Shown: positions 17,242 through 27,400 of the stretch, piece after piece
How the letters are laid out: each line of letters starts with the position of its first letter
Position numbering within the stretch: position 1 is the first letter of the stretch
NCBI RefSeq assembly: GCF_000613945.1
Contig: NZ_BAJY01000028.1
Coordinates: 1-33,856, forward strand
Length of the DNA: 33,856 nucleotides
Direction: 5' to 3'
Origin: Prevotella falsenii DSM 22864 = JCM 15124
GTDB taxonomy: Bacteria; Bacteroidota; Bacteroidia; Bacteroidales; Bacteroidaceae
Program-made: the position numbers and the translations under genes
Notes under the pieces: generated by a model
What the model saw: only the letters and a program-made list of their open reading frames with translations
What the model was told of the DNA's origin: nothing
Databases searched by the model: none

Positions 17242-17315
17242 GGCTCCGTAGCTTAGCTGAATAGAGCGCAGGATTCCGGTTCCTGAGGTCATGGGTTTGA
17301 ATCCCATCGGAGTCA
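17242..17315 (+). tRNA. tRNA-Arg (anticodon CCG)
   Basis: A complete 74-nt cloverleaf. The acceptor is GGCTCCG with CGGAGTC (17242-17248, 17308-17314) and discriminator A at 17315. The anticodon stem is CAGGA/TCCTG with loop TTCCGGT, so the anticodon is CCG at 17276-17278, reading CGG. The T arm is ATGGG-TTTGAAT-CCCAT. CCA is not encoded. A terminator-like hairpin follows. Confidence 0.96.
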
Positions 17316-17319
17316 CAGA

Positions 17320-17343
17320 AAAGGGGTACTTCGGTATCCCTTT
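17320..17343 (+). terminator. Hairpin after tRNA-Arg
   Basis: AAAGGGGTAC-TTCG-GTATCCCTTT, a 10-bp stem with one G-T pair and a stable TTCG tetraloop, 5 nt after the tRNA. The following T-run is short (ATTTGTT). Confidence 0.75.
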
Positions 17344-17476
17344 ATTTGTTAGTTAAAAGTTCTTCGTAAATACAATTACTTTCTCATTGATTTATTGTTT
17401 CAGGCAGATTATGCAGGTTTCAACATTGTATTTTTGAGGTGGTTGAGGACTTCCGATAAAAGTATAATGGCTTTTA

Positions 17477-17507
17477 TTGGCAGTACATTTGCTTTTTCTT
17501 ATATTTG
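17477..17507 (+). promoter_or_regulatory. Promoter of the Cys-rich orphan gene
   Basis: TTG (17477-17479), a 20-nt spacer, TATATTTG (17500-17507). An exact Bacteroidetes form, giving a leader of about 70 nt. Confidence 0.78.
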
Positions 17508-17583
17508 CACTGAAATCAGTTAAGTATGTGTAAATACTTGCAAAGAAACAGAAGGTACTTACCGGAAATAAACAAGTAGTAGT

Positions 17584-18027
17584 ATGATGATATGCGAAGA
17601 ATGTTACACGAACGAGAGTAGGATTACGCCATTGCTTAATCCTTTAGATTGCCTGACACACCACACGCAGTATATATGTGGCACTTGTGGCAGGTGTATC
17701 TGCATAGAATACGACCTCAAGCGAAGATTGCAGAGGTGGAACTTTCCATTTAGGTCGGCAGAAATTGCACGACTGTATCTGCGTACGGCAGACTACACGA
17801 TGAAAAAGCCCTGTGGAATTTACGAAATAAAGGACGGAAGGGGCAGATGTTCCTACAAAATCTTTGCAGACAAGCAGGATTTAGAGCTGTATTTAAAAAA
17901 GAATAAAGGAAAGACTTGCAACGCAATGAGCCCACTTTTCAGCATGGAGGAATACAAGGAATTTGCGAATACGCAGGTGAGACAGCTCACCGCAGAGGAA
18001 GCAAGGCAGTATCTTGCAGAACGATAG
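17584..18027 (+). CDS. Cys-rich protein of unknown function
   Basis: A 147-residue cytoplasmic protein that I cannot name. It has ten Cys. An N-terminal CEEC pair (4, 7) and a CGTCGRC cluster (32, 35, 38), plus C40, probably bind zinc. A conserved-looking middle follows (RWNFPFRSAEIARLYLRTADY, 51-71 in part), then a beta-rich CGIYEIKDGRGRCSYKIF segment and a charged helical end. No signal peptide or membrane segment is seen. Two ATGs are possible (17584 or 17587). From memory it resembles short orphan proteins of Clostridia and other Firmicutes more than Bacteroidetes proteins, which would suggest transfer, but that needs a search. It sits alone between tRNA-Arg and a palindromic element, with its own promoter. 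Confidence 0.75.
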   Translation: MMICEECYTNESRITPLLNPLDCLTHHTQYICGTCGRCICIEYDLKRRLQRWNFPFRSAEIARLYLRTADYTMKKPCGIYEIKDGRGRCSYKIFADKQDLELYLKKNKGKTCNAMSPLFSMEEYKEFANTQVRQLTAEEARQYLAER

Positions 18028-18047
18028 CCAAGAGGCGGTAAGCCGCT

Positions 18048-18146
18048 ATGGGAGATACCGACAAACCCGAAATAGGGAAGAGGGTAACGAGAATGGTGCC
18101 AAACTGCAACCACCACGGGCTTGATACTATTCCCTTTCATGAATAA
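18048..18146 (+). CDS. Possible 32-residue ORF after the Cys-rich gene
   Basis: ATG at 18048, 20 nt after the preceding stop, ends with TAA at 18144-18146. It contains KRVTRMVPNCNHHGLDTIPF, with a Cys-x-His-His group that could bind metal. The ATG is preceded by GGCGGTAAGCCGCT (a small GCGG/CCGC hairpin). It could be a real small partner of the upstream gene or chance; there is no independent support. Confidence 0.3.
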   Translation: MGDTDKPEIGKRVTRMVPNCNHHGLDTIPFHE

Positions 18147-18175
18147 CGATAAAATAGATTATGGGTTTGCAATTG

Positions 18176-18224
18176 TTTAAACCTCAATCGGTGATTAGGA
18201 CGCTAATGCCCGATTGGGGTTAAA
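18176..18224 (+). repeat. Family C element, palindrome-only form
   Basis: A 49-bp imperfect palindrome: TTTAAACCTCAATCGG, GATTAG, GACG loop, CTAATG, CCCGATTGGGGTTAAA. The two arms match the two terminal inverted repeats of the 203-bp element at 29874-30076, but with no interior. It ends 13 nt before the mtgA -33 box. Confidence 0.85.
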
Positions 18225-18237
18225 GATTATAAAGTTT

Positions 18238-18268
18238 TTGTCTGAGTATTATCTTTTTTGTACCTTTG
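18238..18268 (+). promoter_or_regulatory. Promoter of mtgA
   Basis: TTG (18238-18240), a 20-nt spacer, TACCTTTG (18261-18268). Exact consensus. The mtgA ATG is only 9 nt past the box. Confidence 0.85.
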
Positions 18269-18277
18269 TACTTCAGT

Positions 18278-18958
18278 ATGGTAAAGAAAGTAATTAAGTT
18301 TGCGAAATGGATAGCAGCAATGCTGTTTGCTTCTACAATATTAGGTGTGGTGGCTTATCGCTTCATACCCGTTTATTTTACGCCCCTGATGTTTTCTCGT
18401 TGCTTCGAGCAGATAATGAACGGTGAGAAAATAAAGTTGTACCACGAATGGATTTCTTTAGAAGAAATGCCAAAATCGATGCCCGTTGCTGTAATAGCGA
18501 GCGAAGACCAGCGTTTTCTCAGCCACCACGGCTTCGATTATAAAGCGATAGAACAAGCCGCCAAAGAACATATAAACGGCGGAAAGAAACTGCGAGGAGG
18601 TTCTACCATTTCGCAGCAAACAGCCAAGAACGTGTTCTTATGGCAGGGGCGTTCTTGGCTGCGCAAAGGTTTAGAAGCCTATTTTACTTTTCTTATTGAG
18701 TTGTTTTGGAGCAAGGAACGCATTATGGAAGTTTATCTGAACTCCATAGAAATGGGCGATGGCATTTATGGCGTACAGGCTTGTGCAGAGAAAAACTTCG
18801 ATGTAGACGCCAAAAACCTGACGCGGTCGGACTGCGCCTTAATTGCTGCAACGCTGCCCAACCCACGAAAGTTCTCATCGAAATCGCCGGGACCGTATAT
18901 GCGGAAGCGTCTAAAACAGATAGAAACCCAGATGAAACACATACCTGCATTCCCATAA
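18278..18958 (+). CDS. mtgA: Monofunctional peptidoglycan glycosyltransferase
   Basis: A 226-residue membrane-anchored GT51 enzyme that polymerises lipid II into glycan strands without a transpeptidase domain. It has one N-terminal membrane helix (about 10-30). All five GT51 motifs are seen: EDQRFLSHHGFD (76-87, catalytic E76), RGGSTISQQTAKNVFL (106-121), the RKGLEAYFT segment (129-137), KERIMEVYLN (146-155) and a downstream ADCALIAATLPNP-like block. I start at ATG 18278; an in-frame TTG at 18266 lies inside the -7 box. The mRNA is then leaderless or nearly so. The uvrD-type helicase gene follows after 31 nt. Confidence 0.94.
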   Translation: MVKKVIKFAKWIAAMLFASTILGVVAYRFIPVYFTPLMFSRCFEQIMNGEKIKLYHEWISLEEMPKSMPVAVIASEDQRFLSHHGFDYKAIEQAAKEHINGGKKLRGGSTISQQTAKNVFLWQGRSWLRKGLEAYFTFLIELFWSKERIMEVYLNSIEMGDGIYGVQACAEKNFDVDAKNLTRSDCALIAATLPNPRKFSSKSPGPYMRKRLKQIETQMKHIPAFP

Positions 18959-18989
18959 AACAAGTAAGAAAGGATTATATATTATTGCA

Positions 18990-21424
18990 ATGCAAGAGAA
19001 TACGGAAGAAAAGATAGAAGAACTGTTGTCGCAATTAAACAAAAATCAGCGCGAGGCAGTGGAGTATTGCAACGGTGCATCGTTGGTGATTGCAGGGGCA
19101 GGGTCGGGCAAGACGCGTGTTCTTACCTACAAAATTGCTTATTTAATAATGTATGGCGTCTTGCCCTATCGCATTCTTGCGCTTACCTTCACCAATAAAG
19201 CTGCCCGCGAAATGAAGAGCCGTATCGGTTCGTTGGTGGACTACGAGAAGGCAAAACAACTGTACATGGGTACGTTCCACTCGGTTTTCTCTCGCATTCT
19301 CAGAGCAGAAGCACAGCATATAGGCTACAACAGTAATTTTACCATTTACGATGAGAACGACTCCCGTTCGCTTTTAAAATCCATTATCAAGGAATTGGGC
19401 TTGGACGACAAGAAGTATAAGCCTGCCACGGTGCACAATATCATCTCAATGGCGAAGAACCGGCTTATCACGGCAGATGCCTACGCCAACGATAAAGCTA
19501 TCCGGGACCGAGACAGAAATATGAAACTGCCTGCCATTTCGCAGATATACACAGCCTATCAGGCACGCTGCCGACAGGCAAATGCAATGGATTTCGACGA
19601 CTTGTTGGTAAATACGTTTCGCTTGTTTAACGATAATGCCGACATTTGCAATAAGTATGCTGAACGCTTCCAGTACATTCTTGTCGATGAGTATCAAGAC
19701 ACGAACTATGTACAGGTGGCGATTGTGGAACTCTTGGCTGCGCAACACCGGCGTGTTTGTGTGGTGGGCGACGACTATCAGAGTATTTATTCGTTCCGTG
19801 GAGCTAACATTGACAACATTCTCGACTTTCAAAATAAGTTCGACAACGTGCGGATTTTCAAGCTGGAACGAAACTATCGGTCTACTCAAAAGATAGTGGA
19901 AGCTGCCAATTCGCTTATGAAACACAACGCCCGACAGATACCGAAAGACGTTTATTCTGAAGAAAGCGAAGGAGCAAAAATAAGTTATCGACCTTGTTAC
20001 AGCGACAAGGAAGAGGCTATGGTCGTAGTGAAAGAAATAAGTAAGCTAAAGCGTTCGCAATCGTTTGATTATGACAGCTTTGCCATTCTTTATAGAACCA
20101 ATGCTCAAAGCCGTAGTTTTGAGGACGAGCTACGTAGGGCTTTAATTCCTTATAAGATATATGGCGGACTGTCGTTCTATCAGCGCAAGGAGATAAAAGA
20201 CATTATAGCTTACTTCCGTTTGGTAGCTAATCCGAACGACGAGGAGGCTTTTAAGCGCATCATAAATTATCCTGCACGCGGAATTGGCAATACAACATTG
20301 CTGAAAATCATAGACTGTACCAACAAGAACGAAGCGAGTTTGTGGGACGTAGTGGGCGATGCGCAGCATTACGGATTAGATGTGAACAAGGGAACAGCGA
20401 CGAAACTGGTCGGTTTTGTTGATTTAATCAACGACTTTATTCGTCGATTGGCTATTTCAGATGCCTATACTTTGGGCTCGGAAATAATAAAAGAGAGTGG
20501 TATTTCCGCCGATTTGGCACAGGGAACAGCACCGGAAGACGTGTCGCGACGTGAAAACTTGGAGGAACTTCTTGCAGGAATACAAGCGTTTGTGGAGGAA
20601 AGAAAGGAGGAAGGACGCGAAGACGAAACCTTCTTGACCGACTTTTTGCAGGAGGTGGCACTCTATTCGGACCTCGATAAGAAGGACGACGACAGCCCCA
20701 AAGTGTCGCTTATGACCATTCATTCTGCCAAAGGATTGGAGTTTCCCGTAGTGTTTGTGGTTGGTTTAGAGGAGAATATCTTCCCCAACGCAATGGCTGC
20801 AAGCTCTCGCCGTGAGATAGAAGAAGAACGCCGGCTGCTTTATGTTGCCATTACGCGTGCCGAACGGTTCTGCTTTCTTACCAATGCGAAAAACCGTTAC
20901 CGCTTCGGTACAATGCAGTTTAACAATCCGAGCCGCTTCCTGAAAGACATTGACGATGCCTATATAGAAACCGAAAGCGAACTATCGGTAGGCGGAGGTG
21001 GCAGAATGCCTTGGGATAAGCCTACACGGACAGCCGATGGCAGAACTCAAATCCTGTCGCAAGTCAGTTTAAAGCCGACCCTAAGCCCAAGATTACCGCA
21101 CGGAAGACACCCGAACGTGCCGCAGGCCCTCTGTCGGAACGCACCAAGCAGCGACTAATGAGCGAAGGAGGAAACTTCAAAAGATTGTCGGCAGCAATCT
21201 CAAATGGGGGCAGACAATATGCAGCACATTCTCAATCTACGGCTTCCAACGTTGTTGCAGGGAACGGACTTACAGTTGGCGCAACCATCGAGCACCAACG
21301 TTTCGGCATAGGTGTAGTAGAAGCGATAGAAGGAACAGGCGAAAATGCAAAAGCAACCGTAACCTTCCGCAATGCAGGAACAAAACAGTTGCTTCTGAAG
21401 TTTGCCAAATACAAATTATTATAG
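18990..21424 (+). CDS. uvrD: PcrA/UvrD-type superfamily 1 helicase, C-terminus frameshifted
   Basis: A 3'-5' DNA helicase for repair and for clearing replication and transcription blocks. The first frame (18990-21158) holds the whole motor: Walker A GAGSGKT (36-42), TFTNKAA (66-72), VDEYQD (232-237), GDDYQSIYSFRGA (260-272), MTIHSAKGLEFPVV (about 575) and LLYVAITRAE (about 617). A one-base deletion between about 21020 and 21040 then moves reading out of frame. The lost frame reads RWQNSNPVASQFKADPKPKI and ends with a Tudor-like domain (GATIEHQRFGIGVVEAIEG ... LLLKFAKYKLL), which in PcrA binds RNA polymerase. Joined, the protein is about 811 residues. As read, it ends with about 45 unrelated residues. 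A sequence error is likely. Confidence 0.9.
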
Positions 21425-21470
21425 GCAGGTTATAAAAACGACTTTATAGGATTTTTGCCTTTTATTAGGG

Positions 21471-21524
21471 TTTCTAGAAATTCTAGTTTTCATAGAAATC
21501 ATAGGCAAGATTGCTGTTTCTTCG
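21471..21524 (+). repeat. Family B repeat, copy 2 (TTCTAGA type)
   Basis: GTTTCTAGAAATTCTAG, then TTTTCATAGAAATC and TTGCTGTTTCTTC. It matches 7608-7664 in order and orientation. It lies in the short gap between the convergent helicase and addB genes. Confidence 0.6.
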
Positions 21525-21532
21525 CCGTAGGA

Positions 21533-21598
21533 GGCGTGGTAAACCACGCCCTTACCTGGCAACGTGCACTATAAAACCTATACTTCTGCGAACAGAAG
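21533..21598. other. Two small hairpins between convergent genes
   Basis: GGCGTGG-TAAA-CCACGCC (21533-21550), a perfect 7-bp stem, and CTTCTG-CGAA-CAGAAG (21583-21598), a 6-bp stem. Neither has a clear T-run. Either could help end the converging transcripts. Confidence 0.5.
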
Positions 21599-21626
21599 AT
21601 GTTTTCAGCAACAGCCTTGAGCGTTA

Positions 21627-24485
21627 TCATCGTCCGCAGAGTTGGCGATATGGGCAGAGAATACACATCTTTAAGTCGGCTGTTGGTTCGAATGTTTCTT
21701 TCACAAATATCTCTTCTAATTTGTTTTTCAAGAAGTTATCGAAATCATCAGCATACACCATGGCGTTCGTAATGGGCTTTCCGCCCAAGGTAAGTATAGG
21801 CGAATAGTCGTCGGCATTGGCGTGTTGAATGAAGAGCAATGCCGGACTAACGTGTTTATGGTTGGGGTTGTTGTCTGCATCTTCGGTCTGTTCGATAATG
21901 CTGTATAGCACTGCTTGGAAGATGTAGTCGCTCTTGTCGGTCAGTATTTTCTTTGAATCGAATATGGCTTCGACGTCTTTAAGTTGCCCTGCCACCTTGT
22001 TACCCGTCTTGTAATCGACTACACGGAGCTGTTCTTGTGCCGTGCCTAACTTTACTTCGTCTAAGCGGTCGATGCGTCCTCCCACCGAAATGGCTTTCTT
22101 CTTGCCGTTTACATCAATCGTTATGGTTTTGTAAACATCGAACTCGTGGCGTATTACACGCAATGGAGCGGTGCGCGCATCGATGCGAAGAAGCTGGCGA
22201 AGAAACTTCTCAATCACCTCTTGATTGATGAGTTGGAGTCCGTTCAGCTTCGGGTGTTTGGTACTACCGGGCTTCTGAAGGAATAGTTCTTGCGCGAAAG
22301 CCTCGCTCACAACATCGCTCATTGTAGCGGTTGCATTGCCTGTTGTGGGCGACTGTGCCGACTTTCCGGTCTTTAAAACATACTCAATATTCTCTCTTGT
22401 GATGACCTCACGAGGCAGAAGACGCTCGTACATCAGTTGGGCTGCGCAGTGGAAAATGTTGCCAAAGACACGTCCGTCCACATCGTCTTCGTCGTTGTCG
22501 TCGCTTTCCAGCAGTTCAGCCACATACTTATAATAGAACTTAAGTTGGCAGCTTTGGTAGGTGTTGATGGCAGTCGGCGAGAAGTAAGAAATATGATTGA
22601 GCTTGTTTAGCACAACTTCGTCCTTGCCGATTATCGGTGTTGTCAGCTGCATAGGCTCTTGTCCGGCTTGCAGTGCCCATTGTTTAATGTTGAGTTTGCT
22701 CTCCACCAACAGCTGCAACATAAAGCGACTCATCTCTCCGGTCTTCGTTCCTTGGGTGGAATTGTTGTAGAGTAGCGTAACGTGTTTGGCGCGTTGCAAC
22801 AGCCGATGGAAGTAGTAACTGAAAATGGCGACCTTGTTATCGATGGTGGTAAGGCCGTAAGCCTTTCTTACGAAATGCGGAATGAACGATACATCGTTTA
22901 CACCTTTGGGCATATTTCCCTCGTTACAAGAAAGCAGCAGTACGTTGTCGAAGTCGAGATTGCGTGTTTCCAGCACACCCATTATCTGCACTCCGCGAGC
23001 CGGTTCGCCATGGAAAGGAATGCTTGTTGAGGCGATAAGCTGACTGAACAAACGGCGGAAGATAACGAAATCGACTATCAAATCGCCTTCTTTCATCAGT
23101 TCCAAGAGTTTGTTCAAGAGTGTGTACATACGGAAAGTAGACTCTTGGAACAGCTGGTCATCGTTTTCTGTACCGTTGATTGCAATTGTTCTGACCATGT
23201 CAGATAGCCATGCTACCAATGCTGTTACAGGTGTGCCCACGTGTTTTAGGCGTGTGCGTTCCACCTTTATATAATATTGCTTTTCCGCTTTCAGTTCTGC
23301 AAGCAGGTTGGCAGCATCTATATTGAGGTATTTTCCGTAGGGGTGGCGCAACACGTGCGACAGATGTTGCAGTCGGTAAGCACCTTCTTGTACCGAATAG
23401 CCCTCTGTCTGAAGTGCTATGAGCTGCCAAACCATAGAGGTAATAGGCGTTTGCGAAAGTGGGTAGCCGGTTGTAACGTTCAGCAAATCGACCTCTGTCG
23501 GTATGCAGTGGATAACGGTTTGCAACAACGCTTCGTTGCACATAACCACTGCTGTGCGCTTTCCGGCTTGGTAACGGTTGTTTTCGAGCAACCATTCCGA
23601 TATGTAGCGAGCCTGCAAATTCTCGGTGGGTGCCGAGATATAACGCACTTCTTTCTCTTGTTCAAAACAATTGTAGAGCTTGTTTTCTGCATCAAATTCG
23701 TTGGGAAACTTGTCGAACCACTTGTTGATATAGATACCTGCTTCGTTTGTTGCCTTCAGGTAATAGTGGTCGTAGTCCCAGTAAAAGCGTGCTTTACCTT
23801 CTTTCTTTAATGCCAAGAAGAGTTTTTGTTCAACTTCTTGCAAGACATTGAAACCCACAAAAACATAGGTATCGTAGCGATTGGGAATACTGTTTCGCTC
23901 TATAACATCGCGATAGAGCATACCCTCGTAGGCAAGTTCTTCGGCTTGCAGCTTCGCCTTGAAGTCGGAATAGACGTCGTAGAGCTTGCTCCACAAACTG
24001 AGAAAGCGTTCTTTCAGCACACTCGAATCGCCTGTGAAGTTGGCAAAAAACCGGCTCAGTTCGGCTTTCTGTGCTTCGGTAAGATAGTCTATTGCGTCTA
24101 ATTCGTGCAAATCGCGAATGTTACGGAACACCTTATCGGCGTCTGCCATATTCTTGTCTATGTCGTCGAAATCTGCTAAAAGCAGCTGTCCCCAACCGTA
24201 AAAGTCGTCAAGAGTTTCGTTTCTGCCTGTCTTTTCTATGTATGCTTTGTACAGAACGCAAAGACTTTTTATAGGGTCGGCTACGGTAAGGTCAGACTGT
24301 TGTCGAAACAATTCGGAGATAGTGATGTACGACGGACTCCAAATAGGACCGTCGGAAAGTTTTGCCAACTCTTGATTAAGGAACAAAGAAGCTCTCTTAT
24401 TCGGAAAGACAATGGCTATATGAGCTAAGTCGTTGCCATATTTTGCGATTAAATCTCTTGCTACTTCTTGCAGGAAAGTATTCAT
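21627..24485 (-). CDS. addB: AddB-like subunit of the AddAB helicase-nuclease
   Basis: A 952-residue partner of AddA in double-strand-break end processing (the RecBCD equivalent). The N-terminal part is helicase-like but shows no Walker A at its start (IVFPNKRASLFLNQEL stands where the P-loop would be), so it is probably not an active motor. The C-terminal part is a PD-(D/E)XK nuclease: GGRIDRLDEV ... LRVVDYKTGN (about 800-850). Four Cys fit the AddB-type 4Fe-4S staple: one in YQSCQLKFYYKY (about 650) and three in CILCPYRQLC (C-x2-C-x5-C) at the very end. It starts 14 nt after addA on the same strand. Confidence 0.85.
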   Translation of the reverse strand: MNTFLQEVARDLIAKYGNDLAHIAIVFPNKRASLFLNQELAKLSDGPIWSPSYITISELFRQQSDLTVADPIKSLCVLYKAYIEKTGRNETLDDFYGWGQLLLADFDDIDKNMADADKVFRNIRDLHELDAIDYLTEAQKAELSRFFANFTGDSSVLKERFLSLWSKLYDVYSDFKAKLQAEELAYEGMLYRDVIERNSIPNRYDTYVFVGFNVLQEVEQKLFLALKKEGKARFYWDYDHYYLKATNEAGIYINKWFDKFPNEFDAENKLYNCFEQEKEVRYISAPTENLQARYISEWLLENNRYQAGKRTAVVMCNEALLQTVIHCIPTEVDLLNVTTGYPLSQTPITSMVWQLIALQTEGYSVQEGAYRLQHLSHVLRHPYGKYLNIDAANLLAELKAEKQYYIKVERTRLKHVGTPVTALVAWLSDMVRTIAINGTENDDQLFQESTFRMYTLLNKLLELMKEGDLIVDFVIFRRLFSQLIASTSIPFHGEPARGVQIMGVLETRNLDFDNVLLLSCNEGNMPKGVNDVSFIPHFVRKAYGLTTIDNKVAIFSYYFHRLLQRAKHVTLLYNNSTQGTKTGEMSRFMLQLLVESKLNIKQWALQAGQEPMQLTTPIIGKDEVVLNKLNHISYFSPTAINTYQSCQLKFYYKYVAELLESDDNDEDDVDGRVFGNIFHCAAQLMYERLLPREVITRENIEYVLKTGKSAQSPTTGNATATMSDVVSEAFAQELFLQKPGSTKHPKLNGLQLINQEVIEKFLRQLLRIDARTAPLRVIRHEFDVYKTITIDVNGKKKAISVGGRIDRLDEVKLGTAQEQLRVVDYKTGNKVAGQLKDVEAIFDSKKILTDKSDYIFQAVLYSIIEQTEDADNNPNHKHVSPALLFIQHANADDYSPILTLGGKPITNAMVYADDFDNFLKNKLEEIFVKETFEPTADLKMCILCPYRQLCGR

Positions 24486-24499
24486 ATCAAGCTTTTTTA

Positions 24500-27400
24500 T
24501 TAAATATTTACTTTAACAATGGTGTTGTTAATAACATACCACAAATATCCTGAAACATTATCGTTGCCCATTTGTTTCAGTATTTCCATATAGCGTTGCA
24601 CTTGTTGTTTGTATTCTTCGCGTTCTTTTCCGAACTTAAAATCGACCACTATTATTTCCTTTCCATTCGTCATAACGCGGTCGGGACGATGCTCTCGCAT
24701 TTCTTTTGTATTTGTATCATACTCTAAAATGGTGCATTCGTTATACAGTTTCCATTTATCGGAGAACCATTCCTGCACCTGTTCGTTCTTTATCGCATCT
24801 TCAATCTTTGTGCGTAGCTGTGCAGAAGTAATTTCATCGTTGTATATAATGCCCTGTTGTTCCAATTCGTTCAACTTTAACGGTATGTCTGCCGTTGTGT
24901 AAATGGTTGAGAAAAGCTGATGCAGAACATTTCCAATCTTAATGTAGCGCATCTTGTCCGATGGGTCTGCGTCTTCTCCTTCTATAAATTCTCTACTCTT
25001 ATTACTTTGCCGGAAGTTTGCAGCCTGTGGGTATGTGGCAATGTTTACAACATGTTTTTCGGGCATAACGAGGAACGGATTATCCCCCTTTTGCCTTTCT
25101 TCGGTTTGCGTTGCAGCATCTAAGGTGCCGTATTCAAAGTGGATAGGCAACTTTACATCGTCGGGGAAGTCTAACGAACTGCCTTCCAACTGCTCGTTAA
25201 TTCTTTCCAAAGCAACTTCAATAGCTTGCGAACGATTTTTCGACGGCGCATTGTTCTTTCTGTCTTTGAGTGCCGTTTCGCCCATTCTGCCGCCGGAAAC
25301 GAATAGGTTTTTCGATGCGCGGGTGAAGGCAACATAAAGCATATTCATGTTGTCGATGGTATTTTGGAAGTGCTCTTCCTTGTAATCGTCCTCAAAAACC
25401 GTGTCGAGCAGTCCTGTTTTAGTGAAGTCTATCGGCAGCAGCGGCAGTTTATTGAAAGGCTTTGGCTTATCTGCCGTTTCGCACCAAAGTGTGTATGACT
25501 TCTCCAATTGCCAATCGCAGAACGGAATAATGACATTCTCAAACTCCAATCCTTTGCTTTTATGAATGGTCATAATGCGTATTCCTTCTATCTCGTCGCT
25601 CTGAATTGTCTTGGACGAAAGGGTGTTTTCCCATTCTTTAATAAAGTCATCGATGTCTGCAGTATGGTCTTGCAAGTAGTCGTTCAGCGTGTCGTATAGG
25701 GTGCAGATATACGAACTCTGTCCTTCCAATCGGTCGAGACCGAACAGCATAAACAGTTTGTCTACCAAATCGATGATAGGCATGCCTAAAAGAGCTTCTC
25801 TTTTTTCGACGTATTCCTTTGGCAATGCACTGTTTAACTTTTCTGTTTGTCGTTCGTAAGCTAATCTGCGCCTTTCCTTTTTATCGGTTATTTCCGTGCC
25901 GGTATCGTCGTGGTTTGGCAACGAAACCAATAGTTCGGTATCGTTTACAGGCTTTTTCAGCACTTCCTGATTGTAGAGTTTTACCAACTTTCCACGCGTA
26001 AGATTGTCTTCGGGGTGGGTGAGAAGGTGCAGCGCACCGATGATAACATTCACTGCCAACGATGCGTCCAAGCGGAAAGCCTCATCGGAAACGATGTTTA
26101 TTTCGTTGCCAAAAGCTTCTAAAAGGCAATTTACAATGTCTTGAATAACGGTGTTTGAGCGAATAAGAATTGCGATTTTGCTTTGATTTTTGCCCGAATA
26201 ACCCTTATCGAATAGTTCGCGAATGGTTTCGACGAGTTGGTTTAAAATGTTTTCTCTGTATTCCTTGCTTGGCAGCAGGTCTATTTTAACGTAGCCGAAA
26301 TGTTTTGTTTTATGTGTTTTCTGTGCTACGTCTTCGTATGCTTTCCGCACGATGGCAGCCTTTTCTATCTTGCCTTGCTCCAATTCTTCTGCCGTATCAT
26401 TGACACATTCTTTCCAAAAGGCGTTGTTGAAGTCGATAATTCGCTTCTCCGACCTGTAATTGTAGTCGAGTGTTTGCAGATTGATTTCTTGGTTGGGAAA
26501 TTCGTTTTCTATATCGTTCAATATGCGCCAATCGCCTTGCCGCCATCTGTAAATGCTTTGTTTTATGTCGCCTACTATTAGGTTTTGCGATAGTTCTTGC
26601 GCCATACAGTTATTTAACAGTGCCAAGAAGTTTTTCCATTGTATGGTGCTTGTGTCTTGAAACTCGTCTATCATGATATGTTTAAGGTGCGCACCAATCT
26701 TCTCAAAGATAAAAGGAGTGTCGCTATCGGAAATTAATTCTTTCAGCAACGCTTGTGTATTGCTGAGCATAAACCTGTTTGATTCTTTGTTCAGGTTGTC
26801 TACGGCGTCTGCAATGGCGTGCAACAAGCGTAGTTGCGACAGGTGCGACAAGGTTAATCGGATAGACTGAAACTCGTTCCAATGCTCGTCGTTATAGTCT
26901 ACTAACGCTTTCAGCTTGTTGCAAAGCGCACTTGTTGCAAGTGCTTTTATTATTTCCTTGTCAGCCTTTCCGCACTTGCTGCTTGCCCATTTGTCGGGAT
27001 TTTCCATTGCTTTCGCCACTGCAGCCTTAGGTGCTTCGTTGGAAAGCGGTGCCGTGGCGCAGGCTTCTATATACGAATAAAGCCCGCGTGCAAAGTTGGC
27101 GGGTATGTCTTCGTTGGCATCTCTAAGGTGGTTCAGAATGTCTTTTGCAATTTCGTTGAACTCGTTTTTAATGGCATTTCTGCGGTTTCGCAGTTCTTTT
27201 TCATACTTTTTGAAGTCTTCGGTATCGCTCAGCCGTATTTTCAATTCGGCTTCATGGGCTTTGTAGAAGTCTTTAAAGATATTCAGACCAAAGGTTTTTA
27301 TCTTGCCGATGATGTTCCAACCCATATTGTCTTCAATGCTGTTGTTGATGTAACTGCTAATCCACTGCAACACAGGTTGCCCTTCTTCAAGGCTTTCTAT

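Noticed and set aside
17242..17600. tRNA-Arg as an integration (att) site with a repeated 3' end
   Set aside because: No second copy of the tRNA 3' segment is visible in the window and no integrase is present.
17853..18140. 95-residue minus-strand frame opposite the Cys-rich gene
   Set aside because: It overlaps the Cys-rich gene, which has an exact promoter and coherent Cys pairs.
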